A stretch of DNA of 12,432 bases from Limnospira sp050045915 (GTDB taxonomy: Bacteria > Cyanobacteriota > Cyanobacteriia > Cyanobacteriales > Microcoleaceae), in contig JBNGCR010000166.1 of NCBI GenBank assembly GCA_050045915.1, positions 1-12,432 on the forward strand, read 5' to 3'. Below are positions 5,769-12,205 of this stretch, piece by piece. Below the pieces are notes generated by a model. It did no database searches and was not told where the DNA came from. It was given only the letters and a program-made list of their open reading frames with translations. The position numbers and the translations under genes were made by a program. Position 1 is the first letter of the stretch; each line of letters opens with the position of its first letter.

Positions 5769-7322
5769 ATGAAGTGGGCCGTGCGGTTGTATACTGTTCT
5801 GTTTATCGGGGCAATTTTTGCCGGTATTGCTTTTCACAATAATCTGGTTCAAAACCAGGAGTTTAGCTTGCGATTGTTGCACACTAATGATCATCACGCT
5901 CATTTGGAAGCGGTGGAAGTGGGCGATCGCCTGTTGGGGGGAATTTCCCGCCGGAAAACTTTGGTGGATACTCTGCGTTCGGAAACTGAAGAACCGACGC
6001 TGTTACTGGATGCCGGGGATATTTTTCAGGGGACGCTGTATTTTAATCAATATCTCGGCAAGGCGGATCTGCCCTTTTACAATCAGATGAATTATGCGGC
6101 GGTGGCGGTGGGAAACCACGAATTTGACCGGGGACAGCAACCGTTGGCGGATTTTATCAAAGAGGCGGAATTTCCCCTGGTTTCTGCCAACCTGGAGGTC
6201 GATGCCGATTCGCCTTTGTCGGGTTTGATTAAACCTTGGATTGTTTTACCTGTCAAGGGTCAAAAAATTGGGATTTTGGGCTTGACGACGGAAGACACGG
6301 CGGTGCTGTCGAGTCCGGGGGAGGGGGTGACGTTTACTGACCCGATCGCGGCGGCAAAGGAGGCGGTTAAAATCTTGGACGATCGCGGTATTAATAAAAT
6401 TATTGCCCTCACCCATTTGGGGTTTGATAAGGATTTGGAGTTGGCGGAAAATGTGGCGGGAATTGATGTGATTATCGGCGGACATTCCCATACTCCCGTG
6501 GGCAATATGCCGGGGGCGGATGAACCTTATCCGGTGGTCGAAATCTCTCCGAATGGCGATCCGGTTTTGGTGGTGACGGATTGGGAATGGGGGAAGTATT
6601 TGGGGGATTTAAAGGTTCGTTTTGATAGTCGGGGGCGGGCGATCGCTTGGTCGGGTTCTCCCCATACTGTGGAAGAGACTATCCCCGCAGACGAGACGTT
6701 TCAAACTCAATTGCAAGTGTTTAAGGAACCTTTGGAGGAACTGCGAAATACGGTCATTGGAAAAACGGAGCAATTCCTGGATGGCGATCGCGTCAAAATT
6801 CGCAGCCAAGAAACTAATTTGGGCAACTTAATCGCCGATGCCATTCTCCAGAAAATGCAACCGGATGGGGGAAAAATTGCGATTGTCAATGGGGGTGGAA
6901 TTCGGTCGAGTATTCCTCCTGGAGATGTGACAGTTAGTCAGGTCATCGAAGTGCTTCCTTTTGGTAATACGATCGCCCGTATTGATTTAACTGGGGAACA
7001 GATCAAACAAGCCTTAGAGCATGGGGTAAGTGCGGTGGAAAGAGGGGAGGGCGGTTTTCCCCAAATTGCCGGACTTCAGTTCACCTGGAACCCAGAAGCT
7101 CCGGTGGGTTCTCGGGTTAAATCCGTGAATTTAATCAGCCAAGACGGAACTCAACAATCGCTGGATGTTAATGCAACTTACCGGGTAATTACCAATAGTT
7201 TTTTGATGAATGGCGGGGACGGTTACGAAGTTTTTAAAACGGCAACAAATCAGATGGATACCGGGTTTTTGATGTCGGATGTGGTGGTGGATTACATCCG
7301 CGATCGCTCCCCGATTCAGTAG
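5769..7322 (+). CDS. Exported 5'-nucleotidase / UshA-type metallophosphatase
   Basis: This 517-aa protein probably removes phosphate from nucleotides or other phosphate esters outside the cytoplasmic membrane. An uncleaved anchor or signal peptide covers about residues 2-24. The N-terminal calcineurin-type domain has the metal ligands in order: HTNDHHAH (38-45), DAGD (81-84), GNHEFD (115-120), THLG (215-218) and GGHSHTP (237-243). The C-terminal substrate-binding domain shows TNLGNLIADA (349-358), NGGGIR (374-379) and NGGDGYEVF (481-489), which together define the 5'-nucleotidase family. A TTG frame start at 5733 would add 12 residues; the ATG at 5769 is preferred because AGGAGG (5759-5764) lies four bases upstream. 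Family members may also act as UDP-sugar hydrolase or 2',3'-cyclic phosphodiesterase, and the exact substrate cannot be read from sequence. A GGGAGTC tandem starts at the last base of its stop codon. Confidence 0.92.
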   Translation: MKWAVRLYTVLFIGAIFAGIAFHNNLVQNQEFSLRLLHTNDHHAHLEAVEVGDRLLGGISRRKTLVDTLRSETEEPTLLLDAGDIFQGTLYFNQYLGKADLPFYNQMNYAAVAVGNHEFDRGQQPLADFIKEAEFPLVSANLEVDADSPLSGLIKPWIVLPVKGQKIGILGLTTEDTAVLSSPGEGVTFTDPIAAAKEAVKILDDRGINKIIALTHLGFDKDLELAENVAGIDVIIGGHSHTPVGNMPGADEPYPVVEISPNGDPVLVVTDWEWGKYLGDLKVRFDSRGRAIAWSGSPHTVEETIPADETFQTQLQVFKEPLEELRNTVIGKTEQFLDGDRVKIRSQETNLGNLIADAILQKMQPDGGKIAIVNGGGIRSSIPPGDVTVSQVIEVLPFGNTIARIDLTGEQIKQALEHGVSAVERGEGGFPQIAGLQFTWNPEAPVGSRVKSVNLISQDGTQQSLDVNATYRVITNSFLMNGGDGYEVFKTATNQMDTGFLMSDVVVDYIRDRSPIQ

Positions 7323-7337
7323 GGAGTCGGGAGTCGG
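7322..7337. repeat. GGGAGTC heptamer, two copies plus two bases
   Basis: GGGAGTC occurs at 7322-7328 and 7329-7335, followed by GG. The first base is the last base of the phosphoesterase stop codon. It is a minimal example of the seven-base tandem pattern also seen at 71, 12173 and 12379. Confidence 0.7.
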
Positions 7338-7392
7338 ATTTTCCAACAAAAGAAATCTTACGCAACTTAAAACTTATAGCGGTTTTCACTCC

Positions 7393-7509
7393 TGGACCGA
7401 CACGGCTAAAAATGTGCTTTCGTGTAGGGTGGGTTAGGCGGCTGAAACCCAGGCTGTGATGGCAATCTAGCAATCCGCCGTAACCCACCGTTTAAGGTGT
7501 GTCGGTCCA
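7393..7509. repeat. Palindromic intergenic repeat, about 117 bp (MITE-like)
   Basis: The outer arms are perfect 11-bp inverted repeats: TGGACCGACAC (7393-7403) and GTGTCGGTCCA (7499-7509). Inner arms are imperfect: GGTGGGTTAGGCGG (7428-7441) and CCGCCGTAACCCACC (7475-7489). Dispersed repeats with a GGTGGGTTA/TAACCCACC core are familiar in filamentous cyanobacterial genomes. As RNA it would fold into one long hairpin and may help end the phosphoesterase transcript. No coding capacity is seen. Confidence 0.65.
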
Positions 7510-7515
7510 CTACTT

Positions 7516-7584
7516 ATATCAGATCCGGTTATTGACCAGAGAATCGGAGATCCCCCCCAGCCCCCCTTAAGAAGGGGGGAGCCG
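7516..7584. repeat. Partial copy of the ATATCAGATCCGGTT repeat
   Basis: This copy shares ATATCAGATCCGGTTATT (7516-7533) and the string GATCCCCCCCAGCCCCC with the element at 12206-12342. It ends in a small palindrome, CCCCCCTT (7561-7568)/AAGGGGGG (7572-7579), then GGAGCCG-type sequence. The right inverted end present in the other copy is not found here, so this appears to be a truncated or diverged copy. Confidence 0.65.
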
Positions 7585-7640
7585 AAGGAGGCTTCGCTTT
7601 AACTTTAACGGGGACTTTGAATCAAAAAGTGTACCTCTTT

Positions 7641-7668
7641 TGCAGCGCTCGGCGCTGTAATATTTTTT
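7641..7668 (+). terminator. Intrinsic terminator-like hairpin
   Basis: TGCAGCGC (7641-7648) and GCGCTGTA (7652-7659) form an eight-pair stem with one G-U around TCG, followed by ATATTTTTT. The polarity fits plus-strand transcription. It lies about 320 bases after the phosphoesterase stop, so it may catch readthrough from that gene and insulate the minus-strand nuclease-like gene. Confidence 0.6.
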
Positions 7669-7675
7669 ACTCGTG

Positions 7676-7698
7676 GGGGAGACGGCAGCTGTCTCCCC
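7676..7698. other. Hairpin beside the end of the nuclease-like gene
   Basis: GGGGAGAC (7676-7683) and GTCTCCCC (7691-7698) form a perfect eight-pair stem with a seven-base loop. On the plus strand it is followed by the T-rich TATTTTATATT. On the minus strand, 19 bases after the nuclease-like stop, it lacks a T-run. It may stabilise or end transcripts in the convergent region. Confidence 0.5.
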
Positions 7699-7717
7699 TA
7701 TTTTATATTGCATCGAA

Positions 7718-8188
7718 TTAATTTTGCCAGACCCCCAAACGCCGACTTTGGGCGGCACTTTCGGCTTGAGACAAAGCATTTGCTGAGGTGCTACAGGTTT
7801 GTCGATAACTCCGGTGTAAGCGGGCTTGTCCTTCCGCGATCATTTGCAAATTAATATTTTGATTGTTATTAAAAATAACGGCTAATACTCGCCCGCCCCC
7901 GATGGTTCCCAAGTCATAATATTGAACGGATGAACCGGCGGGAATCAGTGAATTTAAGCGATTTCTTGAAGTTTCGGCGTGGGGTTCGGGGGCTCCGTTT
8001 ACCCAGTCCGGAGCGTCGATGCAAGCCAGTTGAGCCGTCCTCGATGTTCCGCCGTCATTTAAAACGACGGTATCGCCATCCATAATCTTTTCCACGACAG
8101 CGGAACGGGGATTTGCCCGGACAATTTGAGGATAAATGGCTAAAGTAATTGAGGCGATCGAACTAAAAATTAAATTCGATTTTTTCAT
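7718..8188 (-). CDS. Exported small staphylococcal-nuclease-like protein
   Basis: This 156-aa protein has a signal peptide (residues 1-25, cleavage likely after VRA before NPRSA), so it acts in the periplasm or outside. The mature part is one SNase domain: VVEKIMDGDTVVLND (31-45), QLACIDAPDW (53-62) and GGGRVLAVIFN (97-107). The calcium-binding aspartates (DGDT 37-40, Asp58) and the second catalytic Arg (Arg100) are present. The residue matching catalytic Arg35 is Gln53, and Glu43 is replaced by Asp61, so nuclease activity is uncertain. The ATG at 8188 is chosen over an in-frame TTG at 8197 because GGGAG lies nine bases upstream. A good promoter precedes it, suggesting a single-gene unit. A second SNase-like gene, with a different set of substitutions, is at 3182-3505. 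Confidence 0.85.
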   Translation of the reverse strand: MKKSNLIFSSIASITLAIYPQIVRANPRSAVVEKIMDGDTVVLNDGGTSRTAQLACIDAPDWVNGAPEPHAETSRNRLNSLIPAGSSVQYYDLGTIGGGRVLAVIFNNNQNINLQMIAEGQARLHRSYRQTCSTSANALSQAESAAQSRRLGVWQN

Positions 8189-8217
8189 TTTATACAACTC
8201 CCAAAAACTATCAGGCT

Positions 8218-8247
8218 ATAATAAAACGATGTCGCGCCGGATGTCAA
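8218..8247 (-). promoter_or_regulatory. Sigma70-type promoter for the nuclease-like gene
   Basis: On the minus strand a consensus -35 TTGACA (8242-8247) is followed after 18 bases by TATTAT (8218-8223), 5 of 6 to the -10 consensus. The predicted start near 8211 leaves a leader of about 22 bases with the ribosome binding site. Confidence 0.6.
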
Positions 8248-8311
8248 GTTGATTTAATCTATCGAAATAATGAATAAAAATGATTGATTTTAAATTAAGT
8301 ATAGAAAATGT

Positions 8312-8827
8312 TTACTTCCTTTCAATCAGTCGGATGTCGTCGATCCAAACTGTCCCGGTTCCTTCGATGACGAGATTCAGTTTGATATTGTCTGGGTTTT
8401 CTCCGGGACGGAGGATAAAGGGGGTTTCTTGGGATGTCCAATCTTGGGTTCCCGTCAAAGGGGAATTTAAAGCCCGAGAAAAGAACTCGCCTTTTCCCGG
8501 AAAATGGCAGAGCATTTCTATATATGCTTTCCCTTGCAAGTCCTGGGTTTTGAGTTTGGCTTGGTAAAAAATGCGGGTATTTTCAAGATCTAAATTTCCA
8601 GTTTCGTAGAGGGGAACGGTTGTGGGTTGGGTGGCGGTTATTTTGATGGAACCGTTACTGTCGTGGCTGATATCCGGGTCAAATTCTACTTGCGTTCGCC
8701 CGATCATTCCATCTACATTATCAAGGGGATAGTGTTGGAGTTCTGTCACGTTCACTGTGGAAGAACAAGCGACAACAGCTAAAGTCAATCCCAGAGGTAG
8801 GAATATTTGCAGCCGTTTAGTTTTCAT
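8312..8827 (-). CDS. Putative lipoprotein with carbohydrate-binding-like domain, unknown function
   Basis: This 171-aa protein starts with a lipoprotein signal, MKTKRLQIFLPLGLTLAVVA, followed by lipidated Cys21 (lipobox VVAC). It is therefore probably anchored to a membrane facing the periplasm. The remainder (about 30-168) is beta-rich, with GSIKITATQPTTVPLYETG (59-77) and a closing GTGTVWIDDIRLIE. Such a TVWIDDIRL ending is typical of jelly-roll, galactose-binding-like domains in glycan-binding proteins. No catalytic motif is visible and no specific family is recognised. The ATG at 8827 has GGGAG eight bases upstream. It is preceded by a candidate promoter, and ends 123 bases before the nuclease-like gene on the same strand, which has its own promoter. 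Confidence 0.7.
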   Translation of the reverse strand: MKTKRLQIFLPLGLTLAVVACSSTVNVTELQHYPLDNVDGMIGRTQVEFDPDISHDSNGSIKITATQPTTVPLYETGNLDLENTRIFYQAKLKTQDLQGKAYIEMLCHFPGKGEFFSRALNSPLTGTQDWTSQETPFILRPGENPDNIKLNLVIEGTGTVWIDDIRLIERK

Positions 8828-8914
8828 AAACTAGGCTCCCTATTTTTTTCCTAGTTCTAGGATACCATAAAAATTGATAGAAATATATAAATTTTTATAA
8901 CGAATCTAACCTGT

Positions 8915-8945
8915 ATTATAGCAGTACGCGCTCGTGTGTTGACAA
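8915..8945 (-). promoter_or_regulatory. Candidate promoter for the lipoprotein gene
   Basis: On the minus strand a consensus -10 TATAAT (8915-8920) is preceded, 19 bases upstream, by TTGTCA (8940-8945), 5 of 6 to the -35 consensus. The leader would be about 80 bases. The -35 overlaps the start of the interlocking inverted repeats. Confidence 0.4.
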
Positions 8946-8992
8946 ATCGAGGAAGCGCCGAAAACTCCCAAACCTCGATTTTAAGGGAGTTT
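8944..8992. repeat. Two interlocking perfect inverted repeats
   Basis: AAATCGAGG (8944-8952) is complementary to CCTCGATTT (8973-8981), and AAACTCCC (8962-8969) to GGGAGTTT (8985-8992). The order is A-B-A'-B', so the two stems interlock. Either they are alternative hairpins or they form an H-type pseudoknot. ATCGAGG occurs again at 9022-9028. The location is between the DUF89 stop and the lipoprotein start, both on the minus strand. Confidence 0.7.
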
Positions 8993-9080
8993 AAGTTCTC
9001 AAGGGTTCCCTAATACCGATTATCGAGGAGCAAGCGCAGCGCTATAAGGGATTGAGTGGCTAAAGCCGAACAAGAGTGAA

Positions 9081-9938
9081 TTAGGGTCGAATTTGTTTCA
9101 AGATTTGAACGCCGACTGTAGAATTTAAGTCTTGGGCAATGACGGGACATTTGGCTTTGAGGAGAAAGAATATATTTTGATAATTATCGCTGAGGCTTTC
9201 GTAATTTCCTTGACCTTTAGCAATGATGAGATCGGCGGCTTGGAAGCGATCGCGAAAATCTTGGGAACAGAAGTTTAAAACTGTTCCGGGTGCGTCTGAA
9301 CCGTTATCGATGACGGGGACAATTTTGGTCATTCCCACGGTTTCGGCATCGGCGAGGGTGACATCATTAATAACCGGATATCCCCGGACGACAAAGGTGA
9401 TTTTTTCCCGGGGTAGTTGTTCAATTAATAAGCGATCGCAGACAATTTCTCCGGCATTATCTCCCAAATATAAGATAGTTTCTGCCCGTTCTATTTCTTG
9501 GCGAAACTGTTCAACTAGGGAGCGATCGAGGGGAATAGCGACGGATTCTGACAGGACGCGATCGATAGTTTCTTCATCGAGATTTTCGACCGCGCCGAAG
9601 TCGATAATATTGGCGACAATTGCCAATCGAATCGCCATGTCGAGGGGGTTTTCTGCCGATTTTATCTGTCCTAAAAAATGCGGATACAATTGAAGCATAC
9701 GCTGATTACTGCGGTCTTTAATTGCCCGATAGGGGTCAGAATTTCCGCTAGTTTCTCGCAGGGTACGGTGAATTGTCATTCCCATTTGTACCGGAGAGCG
9801 ATCGAAATCCATCTGACTGGCTTCTCGCAATACTTTTCGCATCACTTCCTCGCGAATTATCGGATCATCGACTGCCATTTTCACCGCCGACAGTGCTTGT
9901 CGTAAAAAGCAAGGAATACAATCTAGATATGTTTTCAT
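9081..9938 (-). CDS. DUF89 family (subfamily I) metal-dependent phosphatase
   Basis: This 285-aa protein fits subfamily I of the DUF89/ARMT1-like damage-control phosphatases: cytoplasmic, metal-dependent enzymes thought to remove phosphate from harmful sugar-phosphate or cofactor by-products. The N-terminus has the Cys pair of this subfamily, DCIPCF (Cys7, Cys10). The active-site motifs follow: LGDNAGEIVCD (approx. 157-167), VRGYPVINDVTLADA (approx. 184-198) and AKGQGNYESL (approx. 240-249). Its natural substrate is not established. The ATG at 9938 has no clear Shine-Dalgarno. It lies 94 bp after the NifX-like gene on the same strand and may be the last gene of that operon. Linkage of subfamily I DUF89 proteins to metallocofactor genes would fit a repair role, but that is inference. 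Confidence 0.82.
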   Translation of the reverse strand: MKTYLDCIPCFLRQALSAVKMAVDDPIIREEVMRKVLREASQMDFDRSPVQMGMTIHRTLRETSGNSDPYRAIKDRSNQRMLQLYPHFLGQIKSAENPLDMAIRLAIVANIIDFGAVENLDEETIDRVLSESVAIPLDRSLVEQFRQEIERAETILYLGDNAGEIVCDRLLIEQLPREKITFVVRGYPVINDVTLADAETVGMTKIVPVIDNGSDAPGTVLNFCSQDFRDRFQAADLIIAKGQGNYESLSDNYQNIFFLLKAKCPVIAQDLNSTVGVQILKQIRP

Positions 9939-10032
9939 CGTCTGTTATTTAATAATGGGGGAATGAAAAATTTGCGTCATCGGCGAAATCCAAATCATTC
10001 CCCCTCAACTGCGAAATCCGTCTAATCTGCTA

Positions 10033-10371
10033 TCAGTGATCGCAGGTATTATTTCCGGTCGATAAACTGCCATTCAAATACTGCTGCAGCACCGTTTTCG
10101 GTTCCAGGGCGGGGCAACCTGCGATCGCCTCTATTCCCTGTTCGGATAACAGACTTTGAGCCTTCGGACCCAGACCCCCCGCCAATACTAAATCGACTCC
10201 CATTTCCCCCAGCCACTTGGGAAATAATCCCGGTTCGTGAGGCGGCGGTGTCAGGGTTTCGGATTCCAGAATTTGTTGGTGATCCGGATCGATCGCGAAC
10301 AGGGCAAAAACCTCGCAGTGGCCGAAATGGGGCGACAATAATCCCTCGGAAACGGGAATGGCAACTTTCAT
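10033..10371 (-). CDS. NifX/NafY/orange-protein-like metal-cofactor-binding protein
   Basis: This 112-aa protein is a stand-alone domain of the dinitrogenase iron-molybdenum cofactor family (COG1433; NifX, NafY, MTH1175, Desulfovibrio orange protein). Visible features are the opening MKVAIPVSEG, SPHFGHCEVFALF (13-25), PPPHEPGLFPKWL (42-54), VDLVLAGGLGPKAQ (59-72) and a Cys/His tail (NNTCDH). Relatives bind FeMo-co precursors, or in orange protein a Mo-Cu-S cluster, without covalent attachment; His15, His18 and Cys19 are candidate ligands. The start at 10371 has GAGGAG seven bases upstream, while an in-frame start at 10452 overlaps the ATPase gene and lacks conserved sequence. It lies 35 bp after the second ATPase. 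No nif structural genes are present here, so I favour an ORP-like role over nitrogenase. Confidence 0.87.
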   Translation of the reverse strand: MKVAIPVSEGLLSPHFGHCEVFALFAIDPDHQQILESETLTPPPHEPGLFPKWLGEMGVDLVLAGGLGPKAQSLLSEQGIEAIAGCPALEPKTVLQQYLNGSLSTGNNTCDH

Positions 10372-10406
10372 GGCAATACTCCTCTGGTTAATGGGTCTAA
10401 AAATGA

Positions 10407-11294
10407 CTAAAAATTGGGGGTGAGTTGCAACATTTGCGCCACCCGATCCCAAATAGTCCGCAAACTCTCGGCGGCATCGTTGTCGCCATATTCGACGACA
10501 CTCAATCCCGCCGTCTGGGCTTCCGTCACCGCCGGAGAATAGGGAATGCGGCCGGCAACTTGCAGCCCCCGTTCGATCGCATATTTTTCGATCTGTTCCG
10601 TCACCTCCAGATTCAGGTCGGCTTTATTGACACAAACCATCGCCGGGAGGCGAAAGCGGCGCAACAACTGCACCACGCGATCGAGATCGTGGAAACCGCT
10701 CGGCGTCGGTTCCGTCACCAACAGGACGGCATCGGCCCCCGTCAGAGAGGCCATCACCGGGCATCCGACCCCCGGCGACCCGTCGGCGACGATCAGATTC
10801 AGGCCCCATTTTTCGGCGGTTTCCCGGGCTTTTTTCCTCACCAGGGTCACCAATTTGCCGGAATTTTCCTCGGCGATGCCCAACCGGGCGTGAACCATCG
10901 GGCCGTGGCGGGTGTCGGAGACGAACCATTCCCCATTCACCGCCGGACTGAAATTGATCGCCTCGCCGGGACAGAATCGTGCACATACCCCGCAACCTTC
11001 GCAGGCGATGGGCTCGACCCGGTATCCGCCCTCGGGGGTTGGATGGATGGCATCGAAGCGACAGTATTCTTGGCACGCACCGCAACCGATACAGCGCTCG
11101 GGGTCGATGGTGGCGCGGTTGCCGCCCACGAAATCGGCGCGATCGCGGATCGTGGGGGATAAAATCAAGTGCAGGTCGGCTGCATCCACGTCGCAGTCGG
11201 CGAGGACGGGGCGGGGAGCCAGGGCCGCAAAGGAAGCTACCGTGCTGGTTTTGCCCGTGCCGCCTTTGCCGCTGATGACGACGAGTTCTTTCAT
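10407..11294 (-). CDS. MinD/Mrp-superfamily P-loop ATPase with inserted ferredoxin domain (second copy)
   Basis: This 295-aa protein belongs to COG1149. The deviant Walker A is SGKGGTGKTS (8-17) with the MinD-type signature Lys10, followed by ADCDVDAADLHL. An inserted bacterial ferredoxin domain supplies two [4Fe-4S] sites: Cys68-71-74-78 in CIGCGACQEYC and Cys98-101-104-108 in CEGCGVCARFC. The switch/Walker B region reads VADGSPGVGCPV (169-180), with a conserved Cys178, then TEPTPSGFHD (194-203) and CVNKADL. Such proteins are thought to couple ATP hydrolysis to Fe-S or metal-cluster transfer. The ATG at 11294 overlaps the upstream ATPase stop (ATGA), implying translational coupling. The frame stays open far upstream, but that part is the antisense-frame shadow of the neighbouring ATPase. 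It shares architecture with, but clearly differs from, the first copy. Confidence 0.92.
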   Translation of the reverse strand: MKELVVISGKGGTGKTSTVASFAALAPRPVLADCDVDAADLHLILSPTIRDRADFVGGNRATIDPERCIGCGACQEYCRFDAIHPTPEGGYRVEPIACEGCGVCARFCPGEAINFSPAVNGEWFVSDTRHGPMVHARLGIAEENSGKLVTLVRKKARETAEKWGLNLIVADGSPGVGCPVMASLTGADAVLLVTEPTPSGFHDLDRVVQLLRRFRLPAMVCVNKADLNLEVTEQIEKYAIERGLQVAGRIPYSPAVTEAQTAGLSVVEYGDNDAAESLRTIWDRVAQMLQLTPNF

Positions 11295-12151
11295 AATTCC
11301 ACCTGTTGCGAGAGGGTTTGGGCGATGTTGGCGAATTGGGTTCGGGCGTCCGGGAGGGCATCCACCGCCAGTTGTCCTCGGGAGTAGGCCACGGCCACGC
11401 GGCGATCGTCGGGGATTTCGCCGAGGATGTGGATGTTTTCGGCTTCGCAGTAGGCATAAAGGGCGCGATCGCCGATTCCGGCCCGGTTGACAATGATTCC
11501 AAAGGGGATGTCCAAAACCCGCGCCATCTCCACCACCAGTTTCAAATCGTGCAAGCCGAAGGGGGTGGGTTCGGTGACGAGTACCAGATAATCCGCATCT
11601 CGCAGGGTTTCTACCACCGGACAGGACGTGCCGGGGGGCGCGTCGAGGATGGCGATGCCATTGGGGGGAATCTGTTCTTTGACGGCTTGAATCACTGGGG
11701 GGGTTTTGACTTGGCCGATATCGAGCAATCCGCTTACAAAGCCCAAACCGTCGGCGGTTCCGGTTTCCACGGTGCCGATTTCTTGGGGCACTTCGGCGAT
11801 CGCACCTTCGGGACAGACGAGAACGCACCCCCCGCAACTGTGACAGAGTTCTGGAAAGACGATCGCCGTACCCTTCAGGGCGGTGATGGCGTTGAATTGG
11901 CAGATATCGGCACATTCCCTGCATCCGATACAGCGGGAGGCATCGACCCGGGGAATGGGGACGGTGACGCGATCGCGCTGTTCCACTCTCGGATGTAAAA
12001 ATAAGTGTCCGTTCGGTTCTTCAACGTCGCAGTCGAGGTAGGTAACGGTGGCGCCCTGTCGCGCCAGGGTAACGGCCAAATTCGCCGCCACGGTGGTTTT
12101 ACCCGTTCCCCCCTTTCCTCCGGCGATACAGATAGTCGTGCGTTCCTTCAT
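11291..12151 (-). CDS. MinD/Mrp-superfamily P-loop ATPase with inserted ferredoxin domain (first copy)
   Basis: This 286-aa protein is the first gene of the operon. Walker A is GGKGGTGKTT (11-20), followed by YLDCDVEEPNGHLFL. The inserted ferredoxin domain has Cys74-77-80-84 (CIGCRECADIC) and Cys103-106-109-113 (CHSCGGCVLVC), enough for two [4Fe-4S] clusters. The switch region is LDAPPGTSCPVV (169-180), then TEPTPFGLHD (193-202) and IIVNRAGIGD. Proteins of this kind are usually encoded in pairs and probably act as a heterodimer; MinD-like ATPases dimerise with ATP at the interface. Delivery of a metal or Fe-S cluster to the NifX-like protein encoded downstream is a reasonable inference. A strong ribosome binding site, AAGGAGG (12157-12163), lies five bases before the ATG. 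Confidence 0.92.
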   Translation of the reverse strand: MKERTTICIAGGKGGTGKTTVAANLAVTLARQGATVTYLDCDVEEPNGHLFLHPRVEQRDRVTVPIPRVDASRCIGCRECADICQFNAITALKGTAIVFPELCHSCGGCVLVCPEGAIAEVPQEIGTVETGTADGLGFVSGLLDIGQVKTPPVIQAVKEQIPPNGIAILDAPPGTSCPVVETLRDADYLVLVTEPTPFGLHDLKLVVEMARVLDIPFGIIVNRAGIGDRALYAYCEAENIHILGEIPDDRRVAVAYSRGQLAVDALPDARTQFANIAQTLSQQVEL

Positions 12152-12172
12152 CCCTTCCTCCTTAAAATGATC

Positions 12173-12189
12173 GGGTGTAGGGTGTAGGG
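12173..12189. repeat. GGGTGTA heptamer, two copies plus a partial
   Basis: GGGTGTA occurs at 12173-12179 and 12180-12186, then GGG. It lies in the short leader of the ATPase operon, between the ribosome binding site and the MITE-like element. Confidence 0.65.
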
Positions 12190-12205
12190 AAGAAATCAGA
12201 AAGTC

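Noticed and set aside
8939..8944. Perfect TTGACA on the plus strand as a promoter
   Set aside because: There is no -10-like hexamer at 16-18 bases and no plus-strand gene downstream.
11295..11924. Upstream extension of the second ATPase frame
   Set aside because: The added Arg/Pro-rich sequence overlaps the first ATPase gene in another frame, and the conserved MKELVVISGKGGTGKT start at 11294 is in an ATGA overlap.
10425..11998. Long plus-strand open frames opposite the ATPase genes
   Set aside because: They are GC-rich antisense shadows with no ribosome sites; the minus-strand genes have intact motifs.
10033..12151. Nitrogenase (nif) gene cluster
   Set aside because: Only a stand-alone NifX-like domain is present, with no nifB, nifE, nifN, nifH, nifD or nifK; the paired ferredoxin ATPases fit an ORP-type set better.
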